From Steromphala cineraria (taxonomy: Eukaryota > Mollusca > Gastropoda > Trochida > Trochidae), in contig OU744721.1 in NCBI GenBank assembly GCA_916613615.1, forward strand, positions 71,057,060 through 71,121,059: 64,000 nt of DNA, written 5' to 3'. Positions 1-11,892 of this stretch are shown here, one piece after another; the stretch's first letter is position 1, and the number at the start of each line of letters is the position of its first letter. A model generated the notes under the pieces. That model did no database searches. It was not told the DNA's origin and was given only the letters and a program-made list of their open reading frames with translations. Position numbers and translations under genes: made by a program.

Positions 1-2
1 TT

Positions 3-1154
3 AAAGTCCCACAAATATCTTATTACATAGCTGCTCAGAAGATAGCATGGTTGAAACGCTATTATAACACTTACAGTGAAAACACATTTTTTCTCTTTCA
101 CAATAATATCATACCCGCAAATATTTTAGAGATGGATTCAAAGTATATTCAGGATTTTATTGTTCCAAATGTTACCAACAAGTTCTGGAAAGATACATTA
201 CAAGCATGGAGTCTATATTTATTAAAATGTAAATCCTTGAAAAGGGACATATATTCTGAATTTATTTGGTACAACGATAACATTAAGATAAACAATCAAT
301 CGGTTTTCTATAAAAGTATGTACTCCGCTGGTGTGAAATTTGTGAGTGATCTAATTACTGATAAAGGCTGTTTATTATCATATGAACAATTTATTACTTT
401 GTACAAAGCTAAATGTGACCCGGTGACCTACTTTGGACTCAAAAATTCTATAAAGGAATATGTAGATAAATTTCAACCCAATGCTGATCAGTTACCTGAA
501 ATTCCAATACTGCCTTACAATCATATGCAAATACAATCTGGACGTAAAGGATCAAAACAATACTACGATATATTATTAAATCATTCCTTCCAAAAAATGA
601 AATATAATCATAAATGGGAACAAATTCTTGACGAAATTTATTCTGACTCTGAGTGGAAAATGATTAATGAAATGCCTTTTAGATGTACTGAATGTACTGA
701 ATTGCGATGGTTTCAATAAAGACTTATACATAGAATTTTACCTGTGAGTTCCTATCTCGTCAAACTTAAATATATTGATTCCCCATTATGCTTATTATGC
801 AAAAAGGATATATGTGACATTGAACATTTATTCTGGGACTGTGAATGTATCAACTCTCTTTGGAAAGATATCCAACAATGGATTAATATTAATGCTCATC
901 TAAACATAGTGTTTACAAAGAAAGAAATAATACTTGGATATGTATCAAAAAACAACGATCCATTAAATGTTATTACTTTGTTGATCAAGCAAATTATTCT
1001 GAAATGCTATAATAAAGAGTCAAATATAACTATTGGAAGAATTCAAAGAGAGTTGTCACACTACTATGATATAACAAAAGTCATAGCCTACTCTTCATGT
1101 GAGTACGACAAGTTTGTTAAATTTTGGTCAAGTTGTCACCACTTGTTTACATAA
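3..1154 (+). pseudogene. LINE ORF2 C-terminal part, one in-frame stop
   Basis: Carboxy-terminal half of a non-LTR retrotransposon polyprotein, downstream of the reverse transcriptase. One frame runs from the window's left edge to 1154 and is broken only by a TAA at 717-719. Seen: the region before the stop ends in LRWFQ, and after it comes a Cys-His knuckle of pattern C-x2-C-x8-H-x4-C (CLLC, then H and C) around 790-850, followed by LWKDIQQW. This knuckle near the C-terminus is typical of L1-Tx1/CR1-type LINEs of invertebrates (family knowledge). The RT domain would lie left of the window. With a stop between the two parts the copy is probably inactive. The clade is not certain. Confidence 0.8.
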
Positions 1155-1336
1155 TCAATCGTTTTGCCTTTTGTCCATTGAAAGAAAAGTTTTAAAAAGA
1201 CGAAGCTCAAGACCAATTGTACCCTTTATCCAACATCCAATATGTATCTTTGAATGAACTATGTGTATAAATATATGTATATGTGCACAAAAAAATGTGG
1301 AATAAAAAAAAATAAAAAAATAAATAATTAAATTTT
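1155..1336 (+). mobile_element. LINE 3' untranslated region and A-rich tail
   Basis: Non-coding sequence after the LINE stop codon, ending in an A-rich tract with repeated AATAAA-like blocks at about 1302-1335. This is the expected 3' end of a retrotransposed copy and fixes the orientation as plus. Confidence 0.7.
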
Positions 1337-1529
1337 AAAGATTATTAATTGGATAAAAAACATGAAAAGTATTAACGTATATATGTGTTTGTGACGGATT
1401 CAATTCACGAAGGGTAAATTTACCAACAGTTTCATTGCAGGCAATAAAACACAATTCTTTGTATATCATTTTGCTACCTTTGTATGGGATTCTAGGATCA
1501 ACTGAAAATTGTTTATCATAAGGTTCCAT
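1335..1529 (-). other. Unassigned 64-codon open frame beside the LINE tail
   Basis: A short open frame with a non-repetitive, plausible composition (starts MEPYDKQFSVDPRIPYKGSK). No family was recognised and no clear splice sites were seen. It abuts the A-rich LINE tail, so it may be a fragment of another element or chance. Confidence 0.15.
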
Positions 1530-2301
1530 TTCTGTTTTGAATTTTACTTAGTGTGCTTGGACATATGTAATAAGCTGGACTCTTTATCCTCTGTCATTTT
1601 GTTTTGCATCTGCTCCAGACAAGATCTTGATCTTGTGAACACACTCTGATAATGTAATGCTAATTTGGTGATTCCTAAAAATGCCATGGAGAATTTTTCA
1701 TCCTTATCTGTGGAACCAAACACCCTCCTACGTCTATTGGTTCCATTAACTGTCGTGACTCTTTAGACCTAACAACTATCATTGCAGTCTGAATACATAA
1801 ATGAACATTTCACTGGCAATTTTACTTCATGCCGACTTTGAAATAATCTGAAGGTACAGTTTAAAAATCCAAACATCCATTAAGTGTAGGTTAAATTCTC
1901 CAGCGTATCTGCAGGAACTGACCATCGTGCTACAGTCAACACAACCTCTTAATTGTTCCTAAACACAACCTTAAAACATTTGGTGCAAGCTCTTTCAAGT
2001 GTGCTGCTGCCACACTCTGGAACTCACCTCCGTTAGATCTGAAAGCATCACTGTTTCTACCAGTGTTCCAAAAGAGAGTTAAATTATTATATACCTTTGA
2101 ACTGCGTACGACATGTTTTCTTCTTGTATATTTGGACTGTACATATGTTATGAGCTTATATCATATTCCTAAGTGACATGGATTTAGCGCAATAAAAATA
2201 TTCTTTTACTACTTATTACAATTATTATTTGTATTGTTAAAGACATATTTTAGTCTGAGCAGACTAATTAAAATTGAAATTATTTGTGGTAGAACAATAC
2301 A

Positions 2302-3880
2302 TATGTAACAGCTATTCTAACAGTCGCCGAGGCGAAGGATGACTGAGGCTGTCTGGGGTTCAATCATTTATTTCGATGAGGTCGATACCAGCTGACTGGG
2401 TATTAACAAGCCCTGTAAAACATTAAGGTTAAACAATATAGCAATTGACAAAGATTTTTTTAAATACATCACATTTCATCATATACATCACTTTGTCATT
2501 TGAAAACATTTCATACCATTGAATACATGACATTGTCATTTGAATGTATTTAATTCCATTAAATACTTCACACCGTCATTCATCATGTATAAAGAAACAC
2601 ATGGTGTGGCATAAACATTGTTTTGTTTACATGACAAAATTATACAAATGCCCATGTTAAAATATTACAAAATTACAACACTCCAAATAACATACAGCAT
2701 TAAAATTCAAAGGTAATAATGTATAGTACACCATTACAACAACTGCGCTCACTCACATATATATGGGATACAGCAATACCGAGCGCATGGCGGCGCAGCC
2801 CATCTCAGAACATTCCACAATGTCTGCAGTCCAAATAATGTCTGCAGTGCACAAACAGTATCATCATTCATTCATTCGTACAATAACCATACTGAGCATG
2901 TTGTGTAAGTTATTGTAATATAAGATGCAACTGTAGAGAGAGATAAAGCATATAATTATTTATTCTTAAAGTTTATAAATTAATACTTTATCTGCATCAA
3001 CAAGCATTGTGAAGCTACAATGTCAACAGTATAATTGCTCACCTGTGTCAATCTCTGTGTCCCAATGTGAAGTGAGTGCCACATGCACCAGTGCAGAGTT
3101 AGTGACAACTCTTGCATAATCAACCAATAAGAAATCCCTATTACTAATCATGTGATAAACAACTTGCCAGTGACACTATTCTGACCTAGGACCTCTGACA
3201 CTACCTTGACCTAAGACCTCTGAAAGGAAGCCTTGACCTTACTGAGCTTCTCACTACAACTTGACAGTATGAAAACTGTCACTGCCGCCTTAAAGGGGCA
3301 GTAGCACGTTTTTTGATAAATTTACATTTTAAATATTTCACTTATAACTGTAAGTAAATGCTAAATGTATCATATTGACAGTGTCAACAATCTCATTACA
3401 CAAGCCAATAATTCATAGTCAGAGGACAAAGAATGAGGCTTCACATAAAATCCATTGGCGGCCATTTTTTTGTGAACACCTTTAATTCATTTTTGTAAGA
3501 GAAATGAATCGCATGGCTGAACTTTACGTTATATATTTGAATTATTACTGCTTCATTTAGTTTGAATACATTGTCTTTCAATTGGAACCATTTATTTTCA
3601 TTTTCCTGACATCACCTTATATTCCCCCTAAAAACGTGCTACTGCCCCTTTAAGCATCAACATAATTGATGAATTCCAACACCATAAATAAACTATAAAA
3701 TACTACCACCATATAAAACCCTTTTTTATGAACTATTTTGTATTTTATGATTTTTATATTACATTTTTATGATTTATAGTAAAATGACCACAACCACAAT
3801 ATGACAACATTGCAACTGACATAAATGTTAAATTCAAACACTGTGAATCAAGGTGAATTCTAAATGAATTCCATACTGCC
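2302..3880. other. 1.6 kb segment present only in copy A
   Basis: In copy B the two flanks are adjacent (GAACAATACA joined to ATATGCAGA near 18275). The segment is either an insertion in A or a deletion in B. It holds a TTAA MITE (3294-3649), short imperfect repeats of CATTGTCATTTGAA type near 2470-2560, and repeated TGACCT motifs near 3180-3240. No coding region was recognised. Confidence 0.5.
3294..3649 (+). mobile_element. TTAA-flanked MITE, copy 1 (356 bp)
   Basis: Terminal inverted repeats start AGGGGCAGTAGCACGTTTTT and the right end is their complement. TTAA stands on both sides (3290-3293 and 3650-3653). TTAA duplication is characteristic of the piggyBac superfamily (known); no transposase is encoded, so this is a non-autonomous element. 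The inner part contains a TCCATTGGCGGCCATTTTT block that sets its orientation. Confidence 0.85.
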
Positions 3881-4454
3881 ACACATAGATATGCAGAGAA
3901 TTTCTGAGATAAATAGAAACTCAACAAAGAAGACACACACCGATATGTTATTTGATAGCACACCTTTTTTTAAATCACAATAAGTACTGCCAATTACAAA
4001 GACTGTTTCCTTATACCAACACTTGTTTGCTGATTGATGCTTAGTCATTAAACGTTGGTGTGATGTTTACATTATGTACTTCATTCTTTTCAAAACATAT
4101 ACCAGATAGGAGACAATAGCTTACTATTGATGCTGTTGAAATCCAACTGGTTAGATAAGCCAATGCAACAAACGAGTTCCATATCACAGTAATTTTACTC
4201 TGCTATGTTTTTTTCCGTTCACTAGGGTATAAACCCACTTCTTCATAGTAACTGTTCACGTTTCAGATCTGTCATTTCCATAGATTTTGACTACAAAGTT
4301 TCGACTTTTATCACAGTTGTACAGCAGTAACACAGAAAGCACAATTTCACACGCTCTAACAATGCTGGTGAAAGTTCCTTAGTTAAAATTTCTTGTCCCT
4401 TGAGATTCATATTCATTGTCCCAGACAGTCCTAAAGTCAACATTCAGTTGTGAT

Positions 4455-5200
4455 GCCAACAATTGCCTTCCTTTATAACTGTGTTGACTTTATGTCTGTC
4501 CCGGCATTTCTCTTTGGTCAGATTCTGTCTCCTGTTAAAATTCCATTGTACTCATATCGTGGAACACAAACTCCATCCGTGGATATCCTGCAATCTATAA
4601 CATATTAGAACATTTAAAATATTTCAAAACGTAAAACAGTCAACATGAATACAAGAATAAACATTAAATGTTTATGTTACCTATACTCTGTTACCTGTTA
4701 CTTAAACAGGACCTTTTCTGGTGCCACTGTCACAAATACAAACGAGACATTTCCAATCCAAAATAATTGCTTATTGTTTATTGTTTAATTGATTATTTTC
4801 AAGGGTGATACAAACACAGGGGTTCCTTTTCTATTCCGGAGATGAAATATCTCTTGAGGACCTTATTCTCATGTATGGCGTGGACAAGTCACGAAAGAAA
4901 GAATATAACTATCAGTTCCAGAGACTCGTATCATCAATGGCACACATTGACAAACATCGTTATCAAGAACCATTCAGCACTTTCCTTAATGACACTGAAA
5001 GCATTATACATTGGCTAACGAGATTGACTGTCTGGAAGAAAAACTCACAAATCTTTTGGGACATGACATGTTCTCTAATTTCATGCTTGTCTGGGGCTGG
5101 TCTGAAATTACTCCTGATTTCACGTATATATCAAGACTGGGAACACAAATCTTGTTTCTTGTGTTTTTCTTGTGTATGGGATCTAAACGTACTGTAAAAT
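4455..5200 (+). pseudogene. Disrupted coding-like stretches, copy A
   Basis: Two stretches read like protein but are broken. About 4470-4590 contains VPAFLFGQILSPVKIPLYSY in one frame. From 4805 a frame gives IQTQGFLFYSGDEISLEDLI and continues through MAHIDKHRYQEPFSTFL to about 4995; beyond this the sensible reading moves to another frame, EIDCLEEKLTNLLGHDMFSN with MLVWGWSEITPD, to about 5115. The same frame break occurs in copy B, so it predates the duplication or marks an unseen intron. No protein family was recognised. It may be a decayed exon set of an unknown gene. Confidence 0.35.
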
Positions 5201-5727
5201 AAGTTTGTATTGCTACAACTATGTCAATTATGTGAACCTCTATATTTGTTGAATTTTTAGCGGAGACATTTGTTATCGATTTTGTCAAAAAAAGCACAGT
5301 ATTGTTAAAGACAATCGCATCTACATGTACATGTATCATATCAAGTCCAAGAATAGAATGAGACACAATCCTCTCAGAGGACAGATCAGAGGATTTGTAG
5401 TTATAAGTCAACAGTAAAAATGTACATATTAGAATAACGTTTCATGAATAATTCATGAAAACGGAACAAAGGAAAAATATCATGTTCCTTGTATTACGTC
5501 CTTGCCTTCTTATCATGTTACTTTGTATAGAACTCTAAATGGGCTTGATCTAACAAAATATGAAATCAGATTGTTGCCCAAATAGGTAGCCTATTTAACC
5601 TTTTAAAAAAGTTATCATTCACCATAGTCATGTTGCTTTCGGTAAGTCAGTTATAGAAGTTATGAATATAAATTATTGGGTCCTACAGTGTACTTTGTGA
5701 AGAAACCAAAATTTACGTCCGTTGATA

Positions 5728-7274
5728 TAAACTAAAAGGCAAAAGAAAGTATAGGTCGGGTTTAAATGATAATAATGACAACAAAACAAGTCGTATCAGT
5801 ACACTGTTTGGTTTATACAAAAGACGGGTTTCATATCATCATTGTGGCACAATATCATAAGCAAACAAACAATACATGATACGTGGGATCTCATTGAACA
5901 GTGGTGGGGTCAAAATAAGTACTGTTCAGCGATTACTAAATCCACATGCTTGATTGCAAAAGTTCTCAAACCTACACAGCACGGGTTTCAGTAGCGTGTA
6001 TGTCCAACATGTGCATCAATGCAGGCAGTGATACGTCTCCTCACCGATGACGTCAGACGTCTGATGACGTTAGGTGAAATTCTTTGCCATTCTTCCCTGA
6101 GAGCAATTTCCAGTTCATTTATGGTCAAAGGTGGTTGCTGACGGTTCCTTATTTGTCTGTCGAGATGGTCCCAAAGGTGTTCTATTGGGTTCATGTCCGG
6201 GGAACAGGCAGGCCATGGCAGAACGTAAACATTGTGCTGATTCAAGAAGTCCCTTGTCAATCGTGCTGAATGAGGTCTGGCATTATCATGCTGGAATACT
6301 GTTCCCTGTGGTTGATTTTGCAGGAATGGGAGCATTACTGGCCGTAAAATGTCATCTCGGTACTTCACAGCATTCAGGTTACCTTGCACAATCACTAGTG
6401 GAGTCTTCTGCTCTCCACAAATGCCTCCCCAGACCATTACACTCCCCCCACCGAATTGATGATGCTCTTGTACGCACACTGGAGCCAACCGTTCACCTCT
6501 ACGTCGGAAAACTCGTTGTCTGCCATCGTTCCTGAACAACCTGAAACGACTTTCATCGGAAAACAACACTCTGCGCCATTCCCGGACTTGCCAGACTCGA
6601 ACTCGTCTCGCCCATCGTACTCTCTCACGTCGATGTTGGGCGGTCAAGAACATTCCTCTGAAGGGACGGTAAGGTCTGATACCTACAGAACGTAGTCTCC
6701 GTAGGACCGTACGTGGACTGATGCAACGTCCCAGAGCTGTTGCCATCGTTGCCGCCGCAGTTACGAATCTGTTACGAAGGTGAATGGTTCGTATATGGTG
6801 ATCTTCGTGCGGTGTTGTCACGCGTGGTCTTCCGGTTCTGGGCCTGTCCTGAGTCCTGCCTGTCTGCAGGTGTCGTTGGAGGAGTCTGGCCACCGTTAAT
6901 GGTGTGCAACCGAACCTTCTTGCAATTTGGACCTGTGTTGCCCCAATCTCGTGCATACCAATAGCTCGCTCTCGCTCCGCTTCTGTTAATCTTGGCATTT
7001 CTTTTTTGTGCTTTCATCAGCTGTGTTTCCAACCTCTTGTATGCACATATTTATACTCTACTTCAGCACGTGCATTTCGAGCTATTGGCTTAAAACGTGT
7101 TTTACCATTTTCACGTGAGGTGTGGCACCATGAATAAGGATCCGTTTCAGCGATGTGTTTCTCTCCGTATTGTACTCGGATAATGACATTGTGAAGAAAT
7201 TAGGTTCACCTTTTAACAAAGTTTTAAATAAAATGGATTTTTCGAACCTATACTTTCTTTTGCCTTTTAGTTTA
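5728..7274 (-). mobile_element. Tc1/mariner element, 1547 bp, 29-bp perfect TIRs
   Basis: Ends are perfect 29-bp inverted repeats (5728-5756 and 7246-7274) beginning TAAACTAAAAGGCAAAAGAA. A TA dinucleotide flanks each end (5726-5727, 7275-7276), as expected for Tc1/mariner integration. The element encodes one intact transposase on the minus strand. Copy B of the segmental duplication lacks it: near 20556 the flanks are joined by TACATA. Perfect TIRs and an unbroken ORF suggest a recent insertion. Confidence 0.93.
5988..6998 (-). CDS. Tc1-family DD34E transposase, intact (336 aa)
   Basis: Cuts and pastes its element at TA sites in the nucleus. Residues 1 to about 115 form the paired-like helix-turn-helix DNA-binding part, with the GRPR AT-hook-like motif at 56-59. 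The catalytic DDE domain follows: D148 in FSDESRF, D238 in QHDNARPH and E273 in PDMNPIEHLWD, with 34 residues between the second D and the E, so DD34E. GGGSVMVWGGI at 183-193 is another family hallmark. Length is normal for Tc1 transposases (about 340). The first ATG is used, and there are no stops or frameshifts. The base composition is much richer in GC than the surroundings, as expected for a recently arrived element. Arginine is unusually abundant. Activity cannot be judged from sequence alone. Confidence 0.96.
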   Translation of the reverse strand: MPRLTEAERERAIGMHEIGATQVQIARRFGCTPLTVARLLQRHLQTGRTQDRPRTGRPRVTTPHEDHHIRTIHLRNRFVTAAATMATALGRCISPRTVLRRLRSVGIRPYRPFRGMFLTAQHRRERVRWARRVRVWQVREWRRVLFSDESRFRLFRNDGRQRVFRRRGERLAPVCVQEHHQFGGGSVMVWGGICGEQKTPLVIVQGNLNAVKYRDDILRPVMLPFLQNQPQGTVFQHDNARPHSARLTRDFLNQHNVYVLPWPACSPDMNPIEHLWDHLDRQIRNRQQPPLTINELEIALREEWQRISPNVIRRLTSSVRRRITACIDAHVGHTRY

Positions 7275-10200
7275 TATCAACTTCTAACATATGGCTTCCA
7301 GAAATATCTTTTATTTGGAAACATTAAACACCGAGTTATCAAGTCTTTGGATGCAATTCAGAAGTGAAATTTGAACTCGGACTGAGCAGTAAACTGTTTC
7401 ATCTGTGGCTAGTGACTGGATCTTCCTACTTTATGTTCATTGCAGTCAAGTAAAGGCAGACATAAATTTAACTTTCCTTTGTATTATGTTCTCACTTGCA
7501 AAGAGGACCGTGTCTTTAACCTAATTTAGATAGCTTAACCGGAAAGGTTATTGTTACACGAAATGTGATAAGAAAGTAAATCATTACCTGACAAGAAACG
7601 TCTTCATGTCAGTACAAAGTGCTTTCCTGTACAATGGTGCTTTGAGAATTTTATACCTTTTTCTTATTGAGTAACGATTTCCAAAGAAATACATACAGTG
7701 CTGCAAACATTTCCAATTGACTACATTACCTTTTTCTTAGATCATTTATTGATCACAAGCTTAAAACGCTAATCTCAACTCCAGTGCATTCAATTGTTGC
7801 GTTGACGATTGGTTGTTCAATTTTTAAGGATTACCTTATTTACTTTGAACCTTTTTAGTCTTGTATCGTTGTCAATCTGTAAAAGAGTAGGAATAAAGAA
7901 GTTGTACTAATAATTTAATGTCCTTATCCCTATTCCTGTAATACATTGCAATCACGTTGATTAAGCACGCTTCAAAACTTAGTTAATTGAATTAAGATAT
8001 AGTAGATAATCATCATGAAACAAGTACATGTATGAACAACGATTCAACATCACAGTTCCTTCATCTTTTATAAACATGTTAACATTTGCCACCTTCATCA
8101 TTGTCAGACCATGTTGTGTCTGAATTATCATGATTTTTACTTTAGTGCTGCAAGATTATGATTATATGTATAAGTAGTTTCTTATTAATTAATTTTAGGA
8201 ATTCATATTGTTATAAATAAAAATTACAAATTCAAATTCCATTAGAACTGTTCTCATGAATTAAAATTTTTACAAGTTTTGCATTAGATCAAACTTGCGT
8301 TTGGAACCCCTGTATATGCAGTCACATGTATAATGTAATCAATCGTCCCATGAAGGAAGACTGACTGGTATTGAAAGGCCTTAATCATAGGTAAATCTAT
8401 GGAATATTGATAACAAATATTAATTGTGTGATAAAAATATCTATTTGTTGTTCTTAAGATAGTTCTACCATGACATAGCTTAAGCATTAACATTTGGCTC
8501 ATGCACTTGAAAGTATCTTCTCTTATCGTCAAAATTCAAAAAATTTAATCTTAAGGCAATGGTCGTAACGGATACATTTTCAAATGAGGGGTTTGGATTC
8601 TCAATAAGATATAAAGTGCATAAAAAAATCATGGTATTGTGTCAACGGAAATGTCGCCTGCAGAAGTCACAATTAAACAGTAACACTGACAAACTGAGTT
8701 TTAGAAATCAAGATCAAGGTTGTAATTTCTGAATCTACATCTGGTCTTCATCAGTTAGTCTGCTAATTGAATGTTAACTTAACAAATGTTTGTGACAAAC
8801 GATTTTAAAAATCCCGCAATGAACGACTTCTGTCCACTACTCAATTAATGAATTGCATTTACCTTTGATCTTAAAAATTATAAGCTAATATCTTCAGTTC
8901 CGCATGCAATTCTCATCAATCTTATTTCTGTATTAGTAATATTTCAAATTGGAATTATTTATAGGTTTTCATTAGACATACATATCATTTTCGTCAGTTC
9001 AAACACTCAAGAAGTATTATTTGTCAACACATGGCAGTAAAGTACGATAAAACGATATTATTCGACTACAGAAAGACTCTGAAATGCACAGCTGGCAGGG
9101 AATACTCTCATTGTACCGAAATGAACATCATATGAAAAACCAATGAACAGATTTAAGAATAATTCATGACGTCTGAAGGGAAACACTTGATAGGTTAATC
9201 CTTGACTTTCGCAACATTCATTACATTATGTATTTCCATAAGTTGATTTAGGCTTAGGATCCTGTACAATGCCTTTAAAGCCTCCCTGTCGCAAACAATT
9301 TTGGCCAGGTTCGTGTAATATGTTATAAGTGATATTAGTGTTATTTATACCTCAGCCCAATAAATTGCTCTCTTTCCTCTGGATATCTATTCCCGCACCA
9401 GCAATACGTTACCAGATAGCAGACTGTCCTTTCTTATCCAAGATAATATACATTTATTCTGAGCCTATGAAAAACACCGTAAGGGCAGATCAGAAACTAT
9501 AACTATGTCATGTCAGTGGTTTAGAATAATTTATTTCAAAATATTTGTTCATTTTATTTCGAAATAATATTATAAAGAGGTGTTGAACTGTGAAGTGAAC
9601 TATTAATGAATGGTATTGTTTTGTTTAGACAATACCACTGTAGCTGAAAGAACCATTTAAACGCTTACAGCCTCAGAAGAGTAATATGAATCAAGACAAC
9701 GACGTATTCAAATAGTCAAACGTCATTGGTAACAACATGACGAATGTGATAATCATACAGATTGAGAGACTTAGATGAATAGCATTACCCAACCCAGACA
9801 AATCGTGGTAAATAGACTTCAGGGAGTCAGTTGCCCTGATTAGTTCATCGAGACAAAATGAACTGTTAATCCATGAACATGTAATAGAATGAATCTTTTC
9901 AGCTTAGAAAGTATTTTAAAAAACATGAGAAGGTAACCTTATAGTAGTGATGGAAATAAAAATAAAATGGTTTTTGGTGTTTATATTTTTTATTATTCGA
10001 ATAATATATGACATTCCTAGCGTATTCACATAGGCCCTGTGAAACATCACGTGAAAATTATTTATATATATATATCCTTTGTATTATTAACACTTTTAGA
10101 AACTTATCATAACTTACAAAGTACGTCATTTAGCATCAATATGTAAGAAATCACTCTATACTGGAATGTGTAACTACATGTACAGTTGCAATGCCACAAC

Positions 10201-10697
10201 ATCTCCGCAAACAAAAAAACTCTACGACAAAAGTCATGAATGAGCATTTACAAATAGAGCTTTGTTACAAACGTGGTAACATCAATGAACGTTTCTACGA
10301 GAATTTTAGCTTTGTACTGTAATGAACATTTGGGAATACTTTTCAGCTTGCACGTCATTTTATATACATGAGAAGGTGACATTGAAGCACTGATGGAAAT
10401 AGAAATAGAATGTTTTTTGTGTTTTATGTTTTGGAAAAATATGTCATTCCTAACAATGTTGATATAATAACGTATTATCCAAGTGGGACACAGTTTAAGA
10501 TGAAAACATTACGTTAATATCATCTATATAAATTCTTATAACTTACGTCACTATCATCAGTCGATAAGAATGCAAACCTGCAAAGCTGTTTACAGGGTAA
10601 GGTGTAACTACAGGTGAATTGTTACAGAAATTCTGCAAATAACAACAATGATCATGAGCACTTCAGAATAGTAAATTGAAACATGCGTTGTAACATA

Positions 10698-10876
10698 TGT
10701 CGTGTCGTACTATGTTAAATTACGGAATGTTGCGTTCCGCATATGATGTCATGTTTTGTAACAACCGACCAGAAGTTGATTAAACGCATGTGGTTTGAAA
10801 CTGAAACTGTTTGTAGTGTGTTGCAGAAGCTGAAGGCATAATAAGCCGCTATGAACTGTTGTTAGTCTGAATTATA
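10698..10876 (+). repeat. 5' LTR (179 bp)
   Basis: Starts TGTCGTGTCGTACTATGTTA and ends CTGAATTATA. Differs from the 3' LTR at four positions. Would carry the element's promoter. Confidence 0.93.
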
Positions 10877-10877
10877 T

Positions 10878-10890
10878 TGGCGACGAGGTA
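10878..10890 (+). other. Primer-binding site
   Basis: TGGCGACGAGG begins one base after the 5' LTR. The TGG start complements the CCA end of a tRNA, as expected for minus-strand priming. Which tRNA was not determined. Confidence 0.65.
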
Positions 10891-10945
10891 AATCAGGTCA
10901 CAAATAAGCCGTGAAACTGTGTGAAAGTAACTGTTCAGTGAGAAA

Positions 10946-11892
10946 ATGGCAGAATTTAGCGATATTCGTGGGATGCCAGCGTTCGATCTCTCGGATGATG
11001 CGAGTGTCGTCAGTATCCGTTGGAAAGCGTGGCTGGAAGAATTTAAGCGTATGCGGACAGTAAAGCATTATTTGTTGAAGAAGGAAAAGCAGATAATCAG
11101 GCACAACGGCGTGCTTTACTGTTATACACAGCCGGAGCTGGTCTTAGAGGTGTTTTTAAGACATTGCAAGAACGGGGAGCGTCTCATGAATATTTCGAGG
11201 GAATAAAGGCTTTGAATGGTCATCTAACTGTGAAGACAAATGTGACTTATCAACGGCATATCTTCAGAAAAATGAAGCAGGGTGATGAAACCGTAGCACA
11301 ATATGTAACCAGATTACGTGAGGCATCTGAAGGTTGTGAATATACTGACGTTGATAACCAGATTCGTGATCAGGTTGTTGAAAACTGTAAATCAGATCAT
11401 TTGAGACGCAAGTTTCTGGAAAAGGGGGATGATCTTTCATTGAAATCAATGTTGAAAATGTCTGCAACAGTTGAAGCTGTCGAGGAACAGATGAAAGATA
11501 TGAACATAAAAGGGGGACAATCTGAAAGGGTCCAGAGAGTAAAAGAACATAATAGAACTTTTAACAGAAATAAGAGTCATCAGACAGGGAAAGTTGACAA
11601 TTCATGTTTTCGATGTGGACAAGTTGGTCACTATGGCAGAGATTCTACTTGTCCGGCAAAAGGTCAACAGTGTCAAAGGTGGAAAGGTTATGACCATTTT
11701 GCTTCCAAATGTTACACGGACCTGAATAGAAAATCATCTGGAACAAAGGAAAAGAGAGATAGGAATAATTACAGGGGCAAGAAATCAAACAGGAGAACAC
11801 ATGGTCGTGGTGATGTGAAACATTTAGAGACTGATAAAACAGATCATGATAGTTGTGAAACTGATGAAAATGAAGCATGGTACACAGCATGA
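10946..11892 (+). pseudogene. gag: Gypsy gag, frameshifted
   Basis: Structural capsid and nucleocapsid protein of the element. The ATG at 10946 opens MAEFSDIRGMPAFDLSD; the sensible reading leaves this frame near 11050 and continues in the next frame to the TGA at 11890-11892, implying a small indel. The later part shows a capsid-like stretch (QGDETVAQYVTRLREASEGC) and, at about 11607-11710, a zinc-knuckle region: CFRCGQVGHYGRDSTC, then a second CQRW...H...C in which the second cysteine position is tryptophan. The second knuckle therefore looks damaged. The end overlaps the pol ORF by 16 bases in a different frame, which would fit programmed frameshifting in an intact relative. Confidence 0.8.

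Noticed and set aside
5004..5411. 135-codon minus-strand frame
   Set aside because: Overlaps the plus-strand coding-like fossil, and the composition gives no family match; not kept in copy B.
6131..6535. 134-codon plus-strand frame and other frames at 6-7 kb
   Set aside because: Antisense shadows of the Tc1 transposase.
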